64,000 nt of DNA from NCBI GenBank assembly GCA_927349885.1, contig OV651829.1, positions 20,053,843-20,117,842 of the forward strand, given 5' to 3'. The position numbers and the translations under genes were made by a program. The notes under the pieces are model-generated. The model saw only the letters and a list, made by a program, of their open reading frames with translations. It searched no databases and was not told the DNA's origin. The number at the start of each line of letters is the position of its first letter. The first letter of the stretch is position 1. Source of the DNA: Psylliodes chrysocephalus (lineage: Eukaryota > Arthropoda > Insecta > Coleoptera > Chrysomelidae). Below, piece by piece: positions 1-12,379 of this stretch.

Positions 1-1040
1 AATTTAACTACACTAGGTATACGAATTTGCAGCTCTTAAAAGATGATGCAACATATTCGATATTGTTGCATCAGCCAAAATCCTGCTAATAGAAGGACTG
101 AAAAGCTTTTCGAATACGAGCTTTACTTTTCAGTTACTTTCCAACCGTTTCACTTCCAATTCTACGAGTATAATCAAAAATTTCTCGTTTTCAGAAGTTT
201 AAAAATACAAGTTTTCGTTAGTATAGCATTTTTAATTATTTTATCAGTTTATTATTGAATTTTATTACGAAATTATACATAAATTTGACTTACCATTGCC
301 ACTAAGCACCGATGTTTTCGAAATTTCTTTGTTTAAATGAAATGGCGTCAATTGCTTCACTCTTTTATAAGCCCAACTCAGTGGCTTACAAAAATAATTA
401 TACGCAATCACAATTTGATAACTGTCGTCATGAGTTGTAAGAAATATATCTAATAGAAGACGAGGATGCTGTAATTTTGATTAGAAAGATAATTTGCGAG
501 GAATGGTTTTGTCAAAAATAAATTAAAACAAACTAGGTATAGGTTTTAATTTAATGAATAATTTATGAATTTCAAATAATAAAGATTACTTATTTAATTT
601 AAATAGTAGCATTTCTATTTTGGAATAAATATCACTATTATTTTAAGTGGTTTTCCAAGCATAGGCCATGACCCCTGCAGAATTTGCGATAAACAACTAG
701 GGTAAAGGAGGGGTAAGGGGATCTAAGAGGATTTCTAAAATCAAACCCAGAATCTCGTAATAATAATTTATTTTAAATATAAGATTATAAGAAGTAAAAT
801 GAAAATTTAAAAATAAGTGTCTAGAAGTTAAAAAATCAATAAATTTATATTATACCTCTTTTTAACCGAGTTTAAAAATGGAAGAGGTTGTTCTCAATTC
901 GTCGGTATATTTTTTTATGTATGTTCAGCGATAATTCTTTAACACGGTTTCCAAATAAAATGATTCTTTTTTTGTTAGAAAGGGGATACTTCAGGGTTCA
1001 GGGGTGGTCCCATATAAATGTGGTAAAAATTTAATAATTG
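1..1040. other. AT-rich stretch without recognised genes
   Basis: Apart from the possible exon at 294-384, I see only AT-rich sequence. The frame at 43-258 has no recognisable domain and biased hydrophobic composition, so I do not call it. Confidence 0.5.
294..384 (-). CDS. Possible isolated exon, unidentified
   Basis: On the minus strand, 91 nt lie between an acceptor-like TTTTGTAAG (ending at 385) and a donor-like GTAAGT (288-293). One frame is open (PLSWAYKRVKQLTPFHLNKE then ISKTSVLSGNG) and would end phase 1. The family is not recognised. The surrounding 1 kb is AT-rich with no other coding signal, so this may be chance. Confidence 0.2.
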
Positions 1041-1046
1041 GGTCCA

Positions 1047-1328
1047 TCCCAGCTAGTACAAACATGTGATTTTCACGTGAAATACACGTCACATTTTACA
1101 TCGAATTTACCAAAATGACCTGCTGGTGACGTGATTATGACGGGAATATGTCACAGATCAAAAACGTCATGCAGCGACGTAATAAATACGTCACTGGATA
1201 ACGTGCTTAGACGTCAAAAGAAATACCATAATGCTTATTTAAAAATGTTTAATTTATAAAGAAAATGTTTATAAAAAAATGTTTTATATTTGATTATGAC
1301 GTAAAACGGAGTCCCTTGATAGCTGGGA
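1047..1328. mobile_element. Possible MITE rich in TGACGT motifs
   Basis: About 280 bp bounded by TCCCAGCTA (1047-1055) and its inverted copy TAGCTGGGA (1320-1328). The interior holds at least seven ACGTCA/TGACGT-like words in both orientations. No clear target-site duplication was found. The interpretation as a short non-autonomous DNA element is inference. Confidence 0.45.
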
Positions 1329-1354
1329 CTTCTACTTAAGAACAGTTAATCAAG

Positions 1355-2520
1355 ATGACAATAAAACGTAAAGCTGATCCTAATAAGTAGAAACAAAACC
1401 TGAGAAGGATTAAAAGAAACTGTAGTGAGGGCTACATTTCTGCTAATACCAGTAAATTGGTTCGTGCTCGTGAAATAAAACCACCTTGCTCCCAAAAATA
1501 CCGATTAAAATGATGTAGCGAAAAAATAAATTATAGTCAGGGGTTAGAACATTTTAAATCGTTTTGAGCCTTAGGTGACATTCTAATGCAAAGAATGTTT
1601 ATTTTATCATGCATGACATCAATCACATCCAGATATAAATACATTAACGCAGAAAATCTGAGAGGCCTCAACAACGCATATTGTTTAACTGTAGATAATA
1701 ATAAAATTAGAATTAGAAATTTTTTTATCATTAACTCTTTTAATATAATACAGAGAATGATTCGAACAGTGAGAGGGGGTAAAAATATTGACAGCTTGGT
1801 ACTACGAAAATGTTAGTAACCAACTCATTAACAGTGCTATGGATTTCATAAATGCTATACCTCGAATTGAGTCGCATTATTTAAGAGAATCTACATCAAG
1901 ATAATACATAAGCAGTGAAAAAAACCTCGTTGAGTCGTTTAGAGATTCTGAAGAGTTGCAGAAGAGGAATGGTAGAGAAACTGCCCTATACCATACCTTC
2001 TATGAAGTTTTCACTACCAAATTTAATATTGGAATTGTTCCAGTCCAAAAAGGATTAATGCGAGTTGTGTTTGATGTTTACTAATTCATCAGAAATCCAA
2101 AAACAGGAGGTTAACGAAATATATAATACCCATGAAGTCGAAAAGGAATTAAGTCAAAAAGAAAAAAATACATATCGAAAAAATATTGACCAGTAAAACC
2201 TTTGTGTTTGCTACGATATAAAGCAAAGCCCTAACGGTGAACATTCTGCGTTTTTTTATAAAACAAAACTAAATAGCTATCATTTCACTATAAGAGAACT
2301 AAATAAATAAGATGGGATTAATGAAACCGTTGATGACTACAGGAGTAATGAAAATGTGCATTGTTACTTTTGGGATGAAACTCAAGTTAAAAGAGGACCG
2401 GTAGAGATTAGAAGTTGTGTTCTGGACTATTTAAAGAAAATTTCTAAAGGACTGCTAGAGTTAAAAGTAACTTTTTTCCGAGAATTGTTGTGGACAAAAT
2501 AAAAATAAATATTTGACTTC
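1355..2520 (+). pseudogene. Decayed copy of a widespread insect repeat gene (DDE-like, class unassigned)
   Basis: Several frames carry pieces in order. An N-terminal basic part (MTIKRKADPNK) is followed by a cysteine-containing stretch. Then comes a segment reading LGDILMQRMFILSCMTS, then RGGKNIDSLVLRK, then near 2010 FNIGIVPVQKG, and around 2330-2460 VHCYFWDETQVKRGPVEI followed by a predicted helix. From memory, this order (short WDE..KRG..EI block late in the protein) matches a family of multi-copy, uncharacterised insect proteins that look transposase-derived. Many stops and frame changes make it non-functional. The family assignment is from pattern memory only. The open frame at 1586-1816 is part of it. 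Confidence 0.45.
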
Positions 2521-3159
2521 AATGTATATGTGTGCCGTCACAACTGTACCTAATTTGACAAAAATAACTCATAAACGAGCACACGCAGAATGAAACCGAC
2601 AACGTCCACTCTCTAATACAAAAATAAATATCCAGATTTTATAAATCCACACGTTATAGTTACAGACAGATCCAGATTTGAAATGTGGATTGATTTGCTC
2701 CTGGTAGGGGAGAAGGGGGCACCTTTATACGGGAACACTTTTGAACAATTTATTTAAAAAAATATCTGTACTGAATTTTTATAAAAGTGCAGTGTGGCAA
2801 CAAAGCCAAAAAGCACTACGACAAACCATGTTCGTTGCGCTGACTGGTTGCCGGTCGTTTGCGTCTTAGATCGGATATATAATTTACCTAAATAAATTAT
2901 AACATCGCACGTGGTTAAAATTTTAAATTAAACCTAAAATACTGACATTTTATAAGTGATATCGTATTTGTGGAATGTTAAGGTGTGAGAGGCCAACCAA
3001 TGGAAAACGAAAGTGCTATCAATGAATGTATAAATCAGTCAAAAAAAAATAAAGAAAAAATGGAACGAAACATGGACACAATATTGTAAAAGCTCTATAA
3101 CCCGTTACACTCTATTACACCCTACACTTCCAAATGAAATATGGCAACCTTAAGGAATA

Positions 3160-3395
3160 GTAACTATTGCTCGATTAAAGTTTGGTCACGCTTGCTACCC
3201 CCAACAGATATGTGATCTGAATCATATTTTTTTCAACTGTGAAAAATATCTAGCACAACGTCACTTACTGAATGAAAAAATTATTAGGCCTAAAAGAGCT
3301 TTGCCCTATAATTTAAGGCACTTGCTGTCTCTAAATAACCTCTCAGTTTTCAACGCCCTTCTGTATTTCGTCAATTCTTGTAACCTAAATTTGTA
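3160..3395 (+). pseudogene. 3' end of a non-LTR retrotransposon ORF2 (tail only)
   Basis: One open frame reads VTIARLKFGHACYPQQICDL then NHIFFNCEKYLAQR. This is the form of the C-terminal region of I/Jockey-type ORF2 proteins (R-L-x-x-G-H, then the x-H-x-x-x-x-C half of a cysteine-histidine motif). The usual CxC half is degraded. It ends at a TAA near 3395. There is no reverse transcriptase core upstream, so this is a 5'-truncated fragment. Confidence 0.6.
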
Positions 3396-3839
3396 AATAT
3401 TGGTTCGTTTGTTATCTATCCTGGATTTAAATACCCGTATTCCTTCCTTACCGAGGTTTACTTTCCCCAGTGTAATAAAGTTACCCTGAATGACCCATGG
3501 GTGTGAAATGAGTTACCATTATCCCATCCTGAAGTAATATTATATAGGTTAAGTCAACAAACTCAATTCGTGTATCTGGCTATGTGAGTACATACTCGAA
3601 GGCCATTAAAAAAAGTAAGGTACTGTTGAATTTAGGCAGGTAAGTTTTCATAGATTTATTGTATAACAATTATTTGTTTTTTGTATGTATGGAGCAAAAT
3701 TGAACAAAATACTTGGAAAACATTTGAGCAGTATTTAAAAGTGCCCCATATTATGTATTAACGCTTAGTTAAGGTTTATCGAAAACAATAAATGCGGGGA
3801 TTTAGCTAACACCATCTTTCTTGTTTACAGATCTTTGCA

Positions 3840-5577
3840 CATACTTAACATAAAGGTCAGAAATTATGTAAAAAAGCGAATAAAACCGCAATCCAGTGAA
3901 GAAAATATGCAGAAAGCAATGAAATATGTAAGGAAGAAAGAACTATCTCTAAGAGAAGCTGCCAAATCCTTTGGAGTAGGTCACACTGCACCATATTATT
4001 GACTAAAAAAACTAGAGACACCGAATCTCGAGCATTTTTTCTCAGAAACATACCTTCAGACAGGTGTTTACGAATTAACAACAATACCAACCGGTCTTAT
4101 ATATTCTTAAACGCCCTCGAATGAATTATGAACTAACGTACAAACTATTGCATACACTGGCTTACAATTATGCGTTAAAATTACACATAAAATTTCCTGA
4201 AAAATGGAAGGAGAATGGATTAGCAGGAACGGACTGGGTAAAGGGCTTTATAAAAAGACACGAACAACTGTCATTGCGTAAGCCAGAAAAGCGGAATTTA
4301 TCTAGGAGTACGAGCTTTAAGAAAACAAATGTCACGGAATTTTATGAAAATTATAGCAGAGCTCTTCAAAAACATCCACTTTCTCCTCAGAGAATATTTA
4401 ACCTGGACGAGACTGGTGTAATGATTGTTGTACAAGCTCCCAATGTAATTGCAGAAACAGGAGTCAAAGAGGTAGGACAAGCGGTTTCAGGGGAACGAGG
4501 AACACTTGTTACAATAGTTGTAATTGTCAATGCGTCGGGAAATACAGTACCGCCTGTTTACATTTTTCCCAGGGCAAGGTTTCACGATACATTTGTAATT
4601 GGGGCGCCACCAGGATGTCTCAGATTAGTTAATAGCCCAACTAGTGGATGGATGACCGCGCCTTTGTTCCTGAAAACCCTAGAGCACTTAGTAATCTGCA
4701 CAAAATACAATAAGAAAGATCCCATATTGCTACTTGTTAATAATAACTGCTCTTTGGATGCTGTAGTGTATGCGAAAGATCATGAAATTGTGTTTGCAAC
4801 TTTTCCACCACATTGTACACATCGGCTATAACCGTTAGATGTATCTGTAATGGGACCCTTTAAGGCAAAATATAAAGTTGCACAAAATGATTGGATGCTT
4901 TCGCGTTCAGGCAAGATAATAACCATTCACAATATTCCCGAGCTATCTGGAAGAGCATTCCAAAATTCCTTTACTATAAAAAAATATTATTGTTGGATTT
5001 CAGAAACCGGGCATAAATTCATTTGATCGTAACGCATTTACCGACGAAGACTTTAATCGTGCTACGGTCACTGTTAGGCCTCATGTAAATTATTTGATCA
5101 AACCGGATGTGCCATAGCTCCATCCACAACAGTTAGTACCTATGAGTGCTTTATTACCATCAACCAGTAGATATAGCACCGATAATACACAAGACCTTCC
5201 ATAGAACAGCTTGCCTAACTCCGCCTGTTGAAACTGTGCGACCCTATACAAAAGCACCTTCAAGAAGTAAAAATCCACGCGGTAGAAAGATAGGCCGATC
5301 TAAAATTTTTATAGAAACCCCAGAGAAAGAAGCCTTGGAAGAGGCATTAAGAGCTATAGACCAGAAAAAAGCGCAAGTTACAAAGAGAGTCTTCAACACA
5401 AAAGAAACATCCAGTTCAGATGAATCTTTTTCCATCCATGATAATTATGATGTTTTGGATTTGGAAGAAGAACGGTCGGAAGATGATTATGAAGTTGTAT
5501 TTGAAAACTTGTCAGTAGGTGATTTTATAGTTGTAAAATTTTGTACCAAAAAAACTGAAGTGCACTATGTTGCTTGA
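3840..5577 (+). pseudogene. Dead Tigger/pogo-type transposase
   Basis: The gene is broken into pieces. At about 3880-4000 there is a psq-type helix-turn-helix (SSEENMQKAMKYV then LSLREAAKSFGVGHTAP). At 4121-4831 lie the CENP-B-type DNA-binding half (GTDWVKGFIKRH) and the start of the DDE_1 catalytic fold, with the first Asp in FNLDETGV. At 5146-5577 is the lysine-rich C-terminal tail (GRKIGRSKIF, then an acidic serine stretch). Damage is clear. The second catalytic Asp block reads LLLVNNNCS where the family has LLLxDNHxSH, so Asp is replaced by Asn. A TAA at 4829-4831 replaces the Gln before PLDVSVMGPFK, and further shifts follow near 4980. Intact relatives are about 500 residues. Terminal repeats were not identified. 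Confidence 0.8.
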
Positions 5578-5759
5578 ATTTTAAAAAAGACCACCTTTTA
5601 CCTTATTTTGTAGCGTTTTCTCAAAACTTGACTTTTTTTAGTTAGGCCTTTACATTACTAAGGGTGCGCTATTTAAATTGTATTCATTAGATTGACGTAG
5701 GGTAGAGGAGTCACATATAACAGTTAAGGATTTAATAAAAGGGTCCTCCTTGAAATAAA

Positions 5760-7200
5760 AATCGTCCTGTGTTTGCGCTTCTTTCATAAAAATTCTACTT
5801 CAAGATATTCTGAGATACGGCCGGTCGCTACCTTTAATGAATCACCCTGTAGACACTAGCAAAGCAATCTATTAAATTTGTCTATTTAAGTAATCATAGT
5901 AGTGTAAAGATACTACTTTACCTTATTCAATAATATTATTTGACACATTCATTTCAAATTTGAAGTGAATCTGTTTAGAAATACTTGAGAAGTATGTGTT
6001 CAAATTTTAAACGGCATTTTCTCTATACTTAATTTTTGCTAATACATTATTTTACCATAGTAGGGTATATTTTCCCCCTTTTATTAATATGTTTTTAGGA
6101 GTCACTATATTAAATATTTAAAAATTCGAATTAAATAAATAATATTTGTCTACGTTTATTATTTATTAAACCAACATTACTTTAAATAATGTATAATTAG
6201 TTTCAGAAGAATTTTTAAATAAAAAAATTAATGACAAATTAATAATTGCACATTCTGAATGTAAAAGTTATGTACATGCAAATAGTTACAAGATAAAAAA
6301 TTTTGCAAAAATAATCTTTTATCATAGGAAGTTTCGAAATTAACCAAAATTTTGCCATTGACGTTGAAAATCAAAACTATTATTAGATTAAATTCGATGT
6401 AACAAAATCATTTAATGTTTAGAAACAATTTTAAAAATAACTCTGACTAAACGTTATCAATTAATTTATGTGAAAACACAAATAATATTAAGTAACAATA
6501 TTCTCGAAAAGTAATACAAGTTGTATTATTTATAAATTGGATAGGATTATAAATTACGAGTATTTGCAGAATGATTCTTTTGCAAACAGGAACGATTTAA
6601 TCGTATCAAAAATTGCATCTCAAATATCAGAAGTAAAAATTACAGGTTTTGGATTTAGATTGATTTATTTCAACATTTGCAGAATGATAATTTGATATTT
6701 CTTTAACTTCAAGTTGTTTTCGTTACAATACGTATTGTTTATAAAACGTTCTTGCTTTTGCGTCATAATATTAATTAGAAATATTTCTACTCATAGTTGT
6801 TTTATCAGTAATAAATTGTTATTGATGTTTTTATCTTAATTTTAAGATTAAATGAATATCTTAATAACGATTTATTTTATTACTTCGCTATGGCGTGTTT
6901 CCACCAAGCCGATAAAACCGCAAAAACAGCAACTCAGTCGATTTCGATTTTTTTGAAAATTTTGAGTCGCCGGCTACCGTCGTCAGGTAGAAAGATGAAA
7001 GGGTTTTTCAATGGAAACAACAGGCGATACCCACAATATACCCACGACGACACGGACACATATAAAAAATTGAAAATTATTCAGTATCACTGTTGCCAAT
7101 GTCCGGATAATTATCCGATTTTCGGATAATTTTAGGACTGAATCATTTTTCGGTTAATTTCGGATAATTAATTTTGAACAATTCTTTGTAATCTTGTGCC
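5760..7200. other. Gene-free AT-rich stretch
   Basis: No coding signal recognised. The frame at 6890-7129 has no known domain. Around 7095-7165 the word TCGGATAATT or its variants recurs three to four times. Confidence 0.45.
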
Positions 7201-7442
7201 ATTTCCAGTGTGCTTTAGAACTTCTCGTATGCCCTCCTAATCTAACCTTCGTTCACGTGAACGCATCTTGCAACGACACTCACGTTCGTTTGTAGTACTG
7301 CACATGCTCAAAAATCTTGGTGGTCGGGGTAATGAATTATTTGTTTAAGATATTGAGACATTAAAGACTCCTCCAGTATACTGAGACATTTTCTACGAGT
7401 AGCTTCTCTAAAAATAACAAAAAATATTTTCATTGTTAAAAA

Positions 7443-7667
7443 CTGATTATTTGACTCTGTTGAATCTAAATGAAATTAACGCATTGTCGCAACAGGAAAT
7501 GGCACAAGATTACGAGGAATTGTCTAAAAAATGATATCACTTTATATTAAATGAAAATGACTTTCATTTACTTGCTTGTGCTCCAAATATTAAATGGTAT
7601 TCTATTTATCGATGTGATCTAATAGCAGACGATGGTAGTACAGTACATGAACATCTTCACGCTTTAA
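7443..7667 (+). pseudogene. Rep-like (HUH-motif) gene copy A, N-terminal part
   Basis: Reads LKTDYLTLLNLNEINALSQQ, one in-frame stop, then FHLLACAPNIKWYSIYRCDL and finally GSTVHEHLHAL up to a TTAA at 7664-7667, where a 4.1-kb insertion interrupts it. The continuation is at 11813. EHLHAL fits the His-hydrophobic-His motif 2 of rolling-circle replication (HUH) endonucleases, with flanking beta-strand-like hydrophobics. Compared with copy B (18147-18912) the initiator ATG is mutated. The preceding 200 bp (7200-7440) is also shared with other copies, so the repeat unit includes upstream sequence. The family is not recognised with certainty. Confidence 0.5.
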
Positions 7668-10600
7668 GGCCGCAGTATCACTGTATTTCTCATATAAGAA
7701 GCAAGGGTTCACCATTTCAGATTGCATTTAAATCCCGCTAAATGAATTAAAATAAATCTTCTACCAGCTTAAAGTATAAGGTTTGGAGAATGAAATCTCC
7801 TATTTTTTATTTGTCCTGTTTATACACTGAATTTAAAAAAAAATCATAAAAAGTGATTTTAAAACCAGAGGCTAAAAAGTAGGAGATTTCATTCTACATA
7901 TTTTTCCAAGTATCCCGCCAAAATATTTCTAAATTTTATTGCGTATTTTTCAAATCTAACTGGAAATACGATTAACAAATATTTGATAAATTTATTTGTC
8001 AAATTAGAGATTTTCTATGAATTCCTGTAATTGTGTACAGTTCATGTAGTTCATCTATTTTTAAGAAGATGTCACCGTAAAAAACAGTATAGCTATTCTA
8101 CTTTAGAGATGGTTTTAATAGGTAAATGATTGTTTAGAGGTACCAATTTTTGAAACAGTGATACAGGTGTATGCCGTCTTTTATTGTTTCGTGATTTTCA
8201 TATATATTTGTCTCGTTTGGTTCCAAATTATCGATTGATTTTGCCTGTGTATGAACAAGTGTTGACCACGTTGCCAGATTATCGATTTATACGATAATTT
8301 CACAATTCTTTCTAGGACGAATTTGATTTTAAAGTGGGTGAAATATACAATAGTGAAATGCAGGAAAGGGAAGGAACTTTATTGCATTCCGATGTAAATT
8401 AAATCCGAATGACCTGGCATCATTGTATGATACGCACGTAATATTGGCGGTCTTTGCTTTTTTCTCCTGAATGTTATTTTATCTTTATAAGGAATCTTAT
8501 TTCTGAGTTAACACGTTGACTGCTATGTGTATGTACCCATGTGTATGTCCTATTAGTGCGTAATTGTTCAATATTTTAATTTATGTTAAAGACACGCAAA
8601 CATGTTTCAAAAAAAAGTTATATGGATTTAAAAAATACATATTTTAAAAATATTTTTAGATATATACAGGGTGCTACATTTTTGCTTGGTATATTTTTAA
8701 AATAGAACATGTATTTTATTTCAATTTTAGAATGGTTCGGTAATACTGTATTCGACCTTAGAATAATTTTAAAAAATATTACAGGTCTGCCAAGCAATTA
8801 AATTTTTATAAAATTAGAAAATAATGCAGACCCTAAATTAAATTATCATAATTCAAAATTGTTTAATATACTGACTTATAGCACATTAAGATAACGAATA
8901 GTAGTGATAGTGCTGGATTCTTTTATAGCGAGTGTTTTGAAACGTCTTAAAATGGTTACTTTTAAGTCAAATTACTCAATTTTTCAAAGGCAGCATTTGA
9001 TATAATATTTTAGCATACAATTCCTTATAAATTTGCATATCCAACGATACCAACATGTTAGAGAATAACATATATACAGAGTGTCTCATCAGTGCGTAAT
9101 TGATCGATAGCTGTTTTATTATTAGAAATAAGAAAAAAAAATAATATAAAAGTTATATGACCATATTAAAAATTATTCCTATATATACAGGGTGGTCCAT
9201 AAACGAGATGTTGACCAAACCTATACATTTTTAAATCAAAACACCCTGCAGGTAGTTATACATATTTGATTGTTTTCACGTCGTCAAATAATTTTAATTG
9301 ACTTTATTCATTTGCTATGTTCTATATAGAGTGTGTCAACACGCGAGGTTACAAATGCTTAAATTTTTTTCAATGGAATATTATATTAATTGGTGGCATA
9401 ACATACAAGGTGTTCCATTTAAAAAATTAAGAAAATCGTGACCATTTTCACACATCCTATATACAACATAGCAAATGAATGAAATTGAAATTATTGAAAC
9501 GATGTGAAAACAGTCAAATATGCACCTGCAGGGTGTTTTACTTTAAAAATGTATAGGTTTGGTCAGACAATCGTTTATGGATTATCCTGTATATTTATAA
9601 ATAATTGTTAATTATGGTCATACAACTTTTATATTAATTTTTTCGTATTTCCTATTATAAAACTGCTATCGATCAATTACGCACTCATGGGACACACTGT
9701 ATATGTGTTATTGATATCGTTGGATATGTTAATTTATAAGGAATTGAATGCTTAAATAATATACAGGGTGTGTCATTTGAAAAAAATTAAATAAATTTAA
9801 CTTGGAATTAGCCATATTTAAGACTTGTTTTTCAAAACACACTGTACAAAATAATCCAGTTCTATTACCACTATTCGTTAGCTTACTATCTTATTACTAC
9901 ATTTAAAAAAAAATTGAAATTATTTTAAACCTACCTAAATAATGATAATTTAATTTGGGGTCTGAATCATTCTCTAATTTCATAAAAAAATTAATTTATT
10001 GGCAACCCTGCAATATTTGTTAATAAAATTCTAGGGTTAAATACAGCATTACCAAAGCATTCAAAAACTGAAGTAAAATACAGGGATTTCTTTTTAAAAA
10101 ATATACCGTTTTATTTGTCAGACAAAAACGCAAAACTCTGTATGTCTAAAAATATCTTTAAAATACCTATTTTTGAAATGCATATAACTTTTATTTTTTA
10201 TTGTTTACGTGTTTACAACACAAATTAAAATATTGAACAATTACGCACTAATGGGACAACCTGAATATATTATTCACAATATATGCACGCGACCTATGTT
10301 TGTAATAATTTAATCTCGCGCCGCGTTTATATATTTTATTCATGCGTCTATTAGATATTGTAGTTTACTAAGACCCAACCACAACATTTGCTTCGGCAGT
10401 CAACGTGTTTTAAATGCTTTTTTATTAATTTGTTGTTTAATTTGTATTTAGTTATTAATATTTCAAAAATGCTTATTTTTCTTATTGATTAATCTAAAAT
10501 ACGTAATTTTTATTTATAATTGAAAATAGTACTGGAATTCTAAATTGACAAAAAAAGTAGAAATATGAAAACATAAATTACGACTCTACAAATGAAGTAA

Positions 10601-11808
10601 AATTTTATGATTAATTTCTTTTTTCTTACAAAAACATTATCTCAGCAATATGTCATAAGTTGCATACACACAGTAGGTCTATGTAAGTTGATAACAAATG
10701 GAAAACTTTTTTATTATTTATTTTACGAAAAAAAGTTATTCTTCATAAAAAATTATGCATGGTCTAACAGAAAATGCAACCACCCGATAGCAAATTTTAT
10801 CAGTCGGTTTTACAAGGTTTATCAAAAAATATAATTTTGCTCTCAAGATAAAATACCTTTATTTTCGACAAACCCTGTATACGACTGATAAAATTTGATA
10901 TCAGATAATTGAAATTTAGGTTTTAGACCATGCATAACTTTTTATGTAAAGTAACTTTTTTTCTAAAATTAATAGACCATGCAATTGTTTATGAAAAATA
11001 AGTTTTTTTTTTAAATTCTTAAAAAGGTTTTCCGTATGCCAATGACGCCAACTTACATATAAATGAGATTAAATTTTTTGAAAATATTTTTTACTGATGC
11101 TAAATAAAGTATTGTTGGTAAATAAGGTACATTTTTATTTGTATTCCCTCTAAATAAACCGAGAGAAACAATCTGTGAGTTCACACTGGCCCCAAGGGCC
11201 CTAAAAGTACTGTTTTACGTTGACATATTATGACATTTCTCTTGAGAGGAATGACTTTTCTCGAGTTTGAAAATAGCCTCCCTGGTATAAAGTATCGCAT
11301 TGGGAGTATCAGAAGTATCTACTGTCTAGCATAGAAATTGGAAATCATAGAATACATTATTCTAGAAGATCCAGCGAAATATTTAAAATGTACTAGATTT
11401 AGATACTTTTGTCTTTTGTGGTACTAGCATTTATGAATGGTTGAAATGTACTGAATCTAGTACAATTGTACTAATAAACCCAACGCTGCTACTAAATAAA
11501 TATACCGACGTGCCGAATCTAATGCAAAAGTTTTATTTTTATACCTGTTTCATCGAAAATATTTGTCAAGGTCAAGAACTCGTTTAGTTATTATCGCGTA
11601 GTAGCTAGGGGTGATGAATTTGTTAGGTATTTTTTAACAGTTACCGTTTAGAACTAATAAAATTATTACGCCATCTGTTGAACAAAAGAACTATTAAATA
11701 TGGAATATTGCTCCATCTGCTGAACAAAAGGATTCTTAATTTATGACACATAAATGACATCTATCAAAATTAGTTCATGTTACGAATATTGGGGGTGGTA
11801 CTGTGGTC
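7668..11808. mobile_element. 4.1-kb piggyBac-type (TTAA) insertion
   Basis: It interrupts the Rep-like gene between the two halves of copy A. TTAA occurs at both edges (7664-7667 and 11809-11812) where uninterrupted copy B has only one. The termini are imperfect inverted repeats: GGCCGCAGTATCAC at the left and GACCACAGTACCAC (read on the minus strand) at the right, 11 of 14 matching. No transposase is recognised inside, so it is non-autonomous or gutted. It contains the long palindrome at 8512-10407. The frame at 10607-10834 inside it has no known domain. Confidence 0.7.
8512..10407. repeat. 1.9-kb imperfect palindrome (foldback element)
   Basis: The two halves are inverted copies about a centre near 9390-9440. 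Examples: TTAGTGCGTAATTGTTCAAT (8554-8573) has its inverse near 10235; GACCAAACCTATACATTTTT (near 9212) has its inverse near 9550; CATTTGCTATGTT (near 9310) has its inverse near 9470. The ends are CACGTTGACTGC (8512-8523) and its inverse (10396-10407), next to TTAA on the left and TTTTAA on the right. ATACAGGGTG-type words recur within each arm. It is probably a TTAA-type foldback transposon nested in the larger element. Confidence 0.75.
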
Positions 11809-11812
11809 TTAA

Positions 11813-12360
11813 TACGTTTTACTAATGGTTTTACAATGTTAAGCTTACAAGAAAAAACTGCAGCGCACTGGTACACGATTGCATTCAAAAACAATTTTCA
11901 AGAAAATAATTTGCTTAGACCATGCTGTTGATGTCCTCAGATACATCACTTGTGCTGATGGACAAAAACCTCTTGGAAAGGATGGAGACGGTCTTAGAGG
12001 TACATCTTATTCTCATTATGAAAAGTATTTAAACAAAATTGGTTACATTCCTGAGGAAAACAGTGTTGAGTATGCACAGAAATTTCAGAATTAGTATCTG
12101 AAGGTGTTAAATACACATCGGAAAAATAACTTCATGATAAATCCACATGTAGATGTGATAGAAGTACCGAAGAAATAAGGCGGAGGAGAGAAGCTAACAA
12201 TAAACGAAGACAATTTTACCAAACAGAACCGGGAATGGAAATTAGAAATAATTACAAAGAAAAACAAATTAAGAATAAGAAACTAATTACAAGTTTACTG
12301 AAAATGGGCTTAAATAAAAAAGCTGAGCTTCAAATAGAGACAATATTAAAACTGATTTAG
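11813..12360 (+). pseudogene. Rep-like (HUH-motif) gene copy A, C-terminal part
   Basis: Continues copy A after the insertion: FTNGFT, then a one-base insertion in an A run, then FKKIICLDHAVDVLRYITCA and a basic lysine-rich tail (RRREANNKRRQFYQTE, ITSLLKMGLNKKAEL) ending at a TAG near 12360. Several stops are present (for example 12092-12094). The block VLRYITCADGQ lies where the Tyr motif of a Rep-type HUH domain would be expected, some 60 residues after HLH. The inferred intact protein is about 255-265 residues, with no helicase domain seen. The 3' flank (12380-13340) is shared with copy B. Confidence 0.5.
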
Positions 12361-12379
12361 TTACTGTAAATACTTAATA

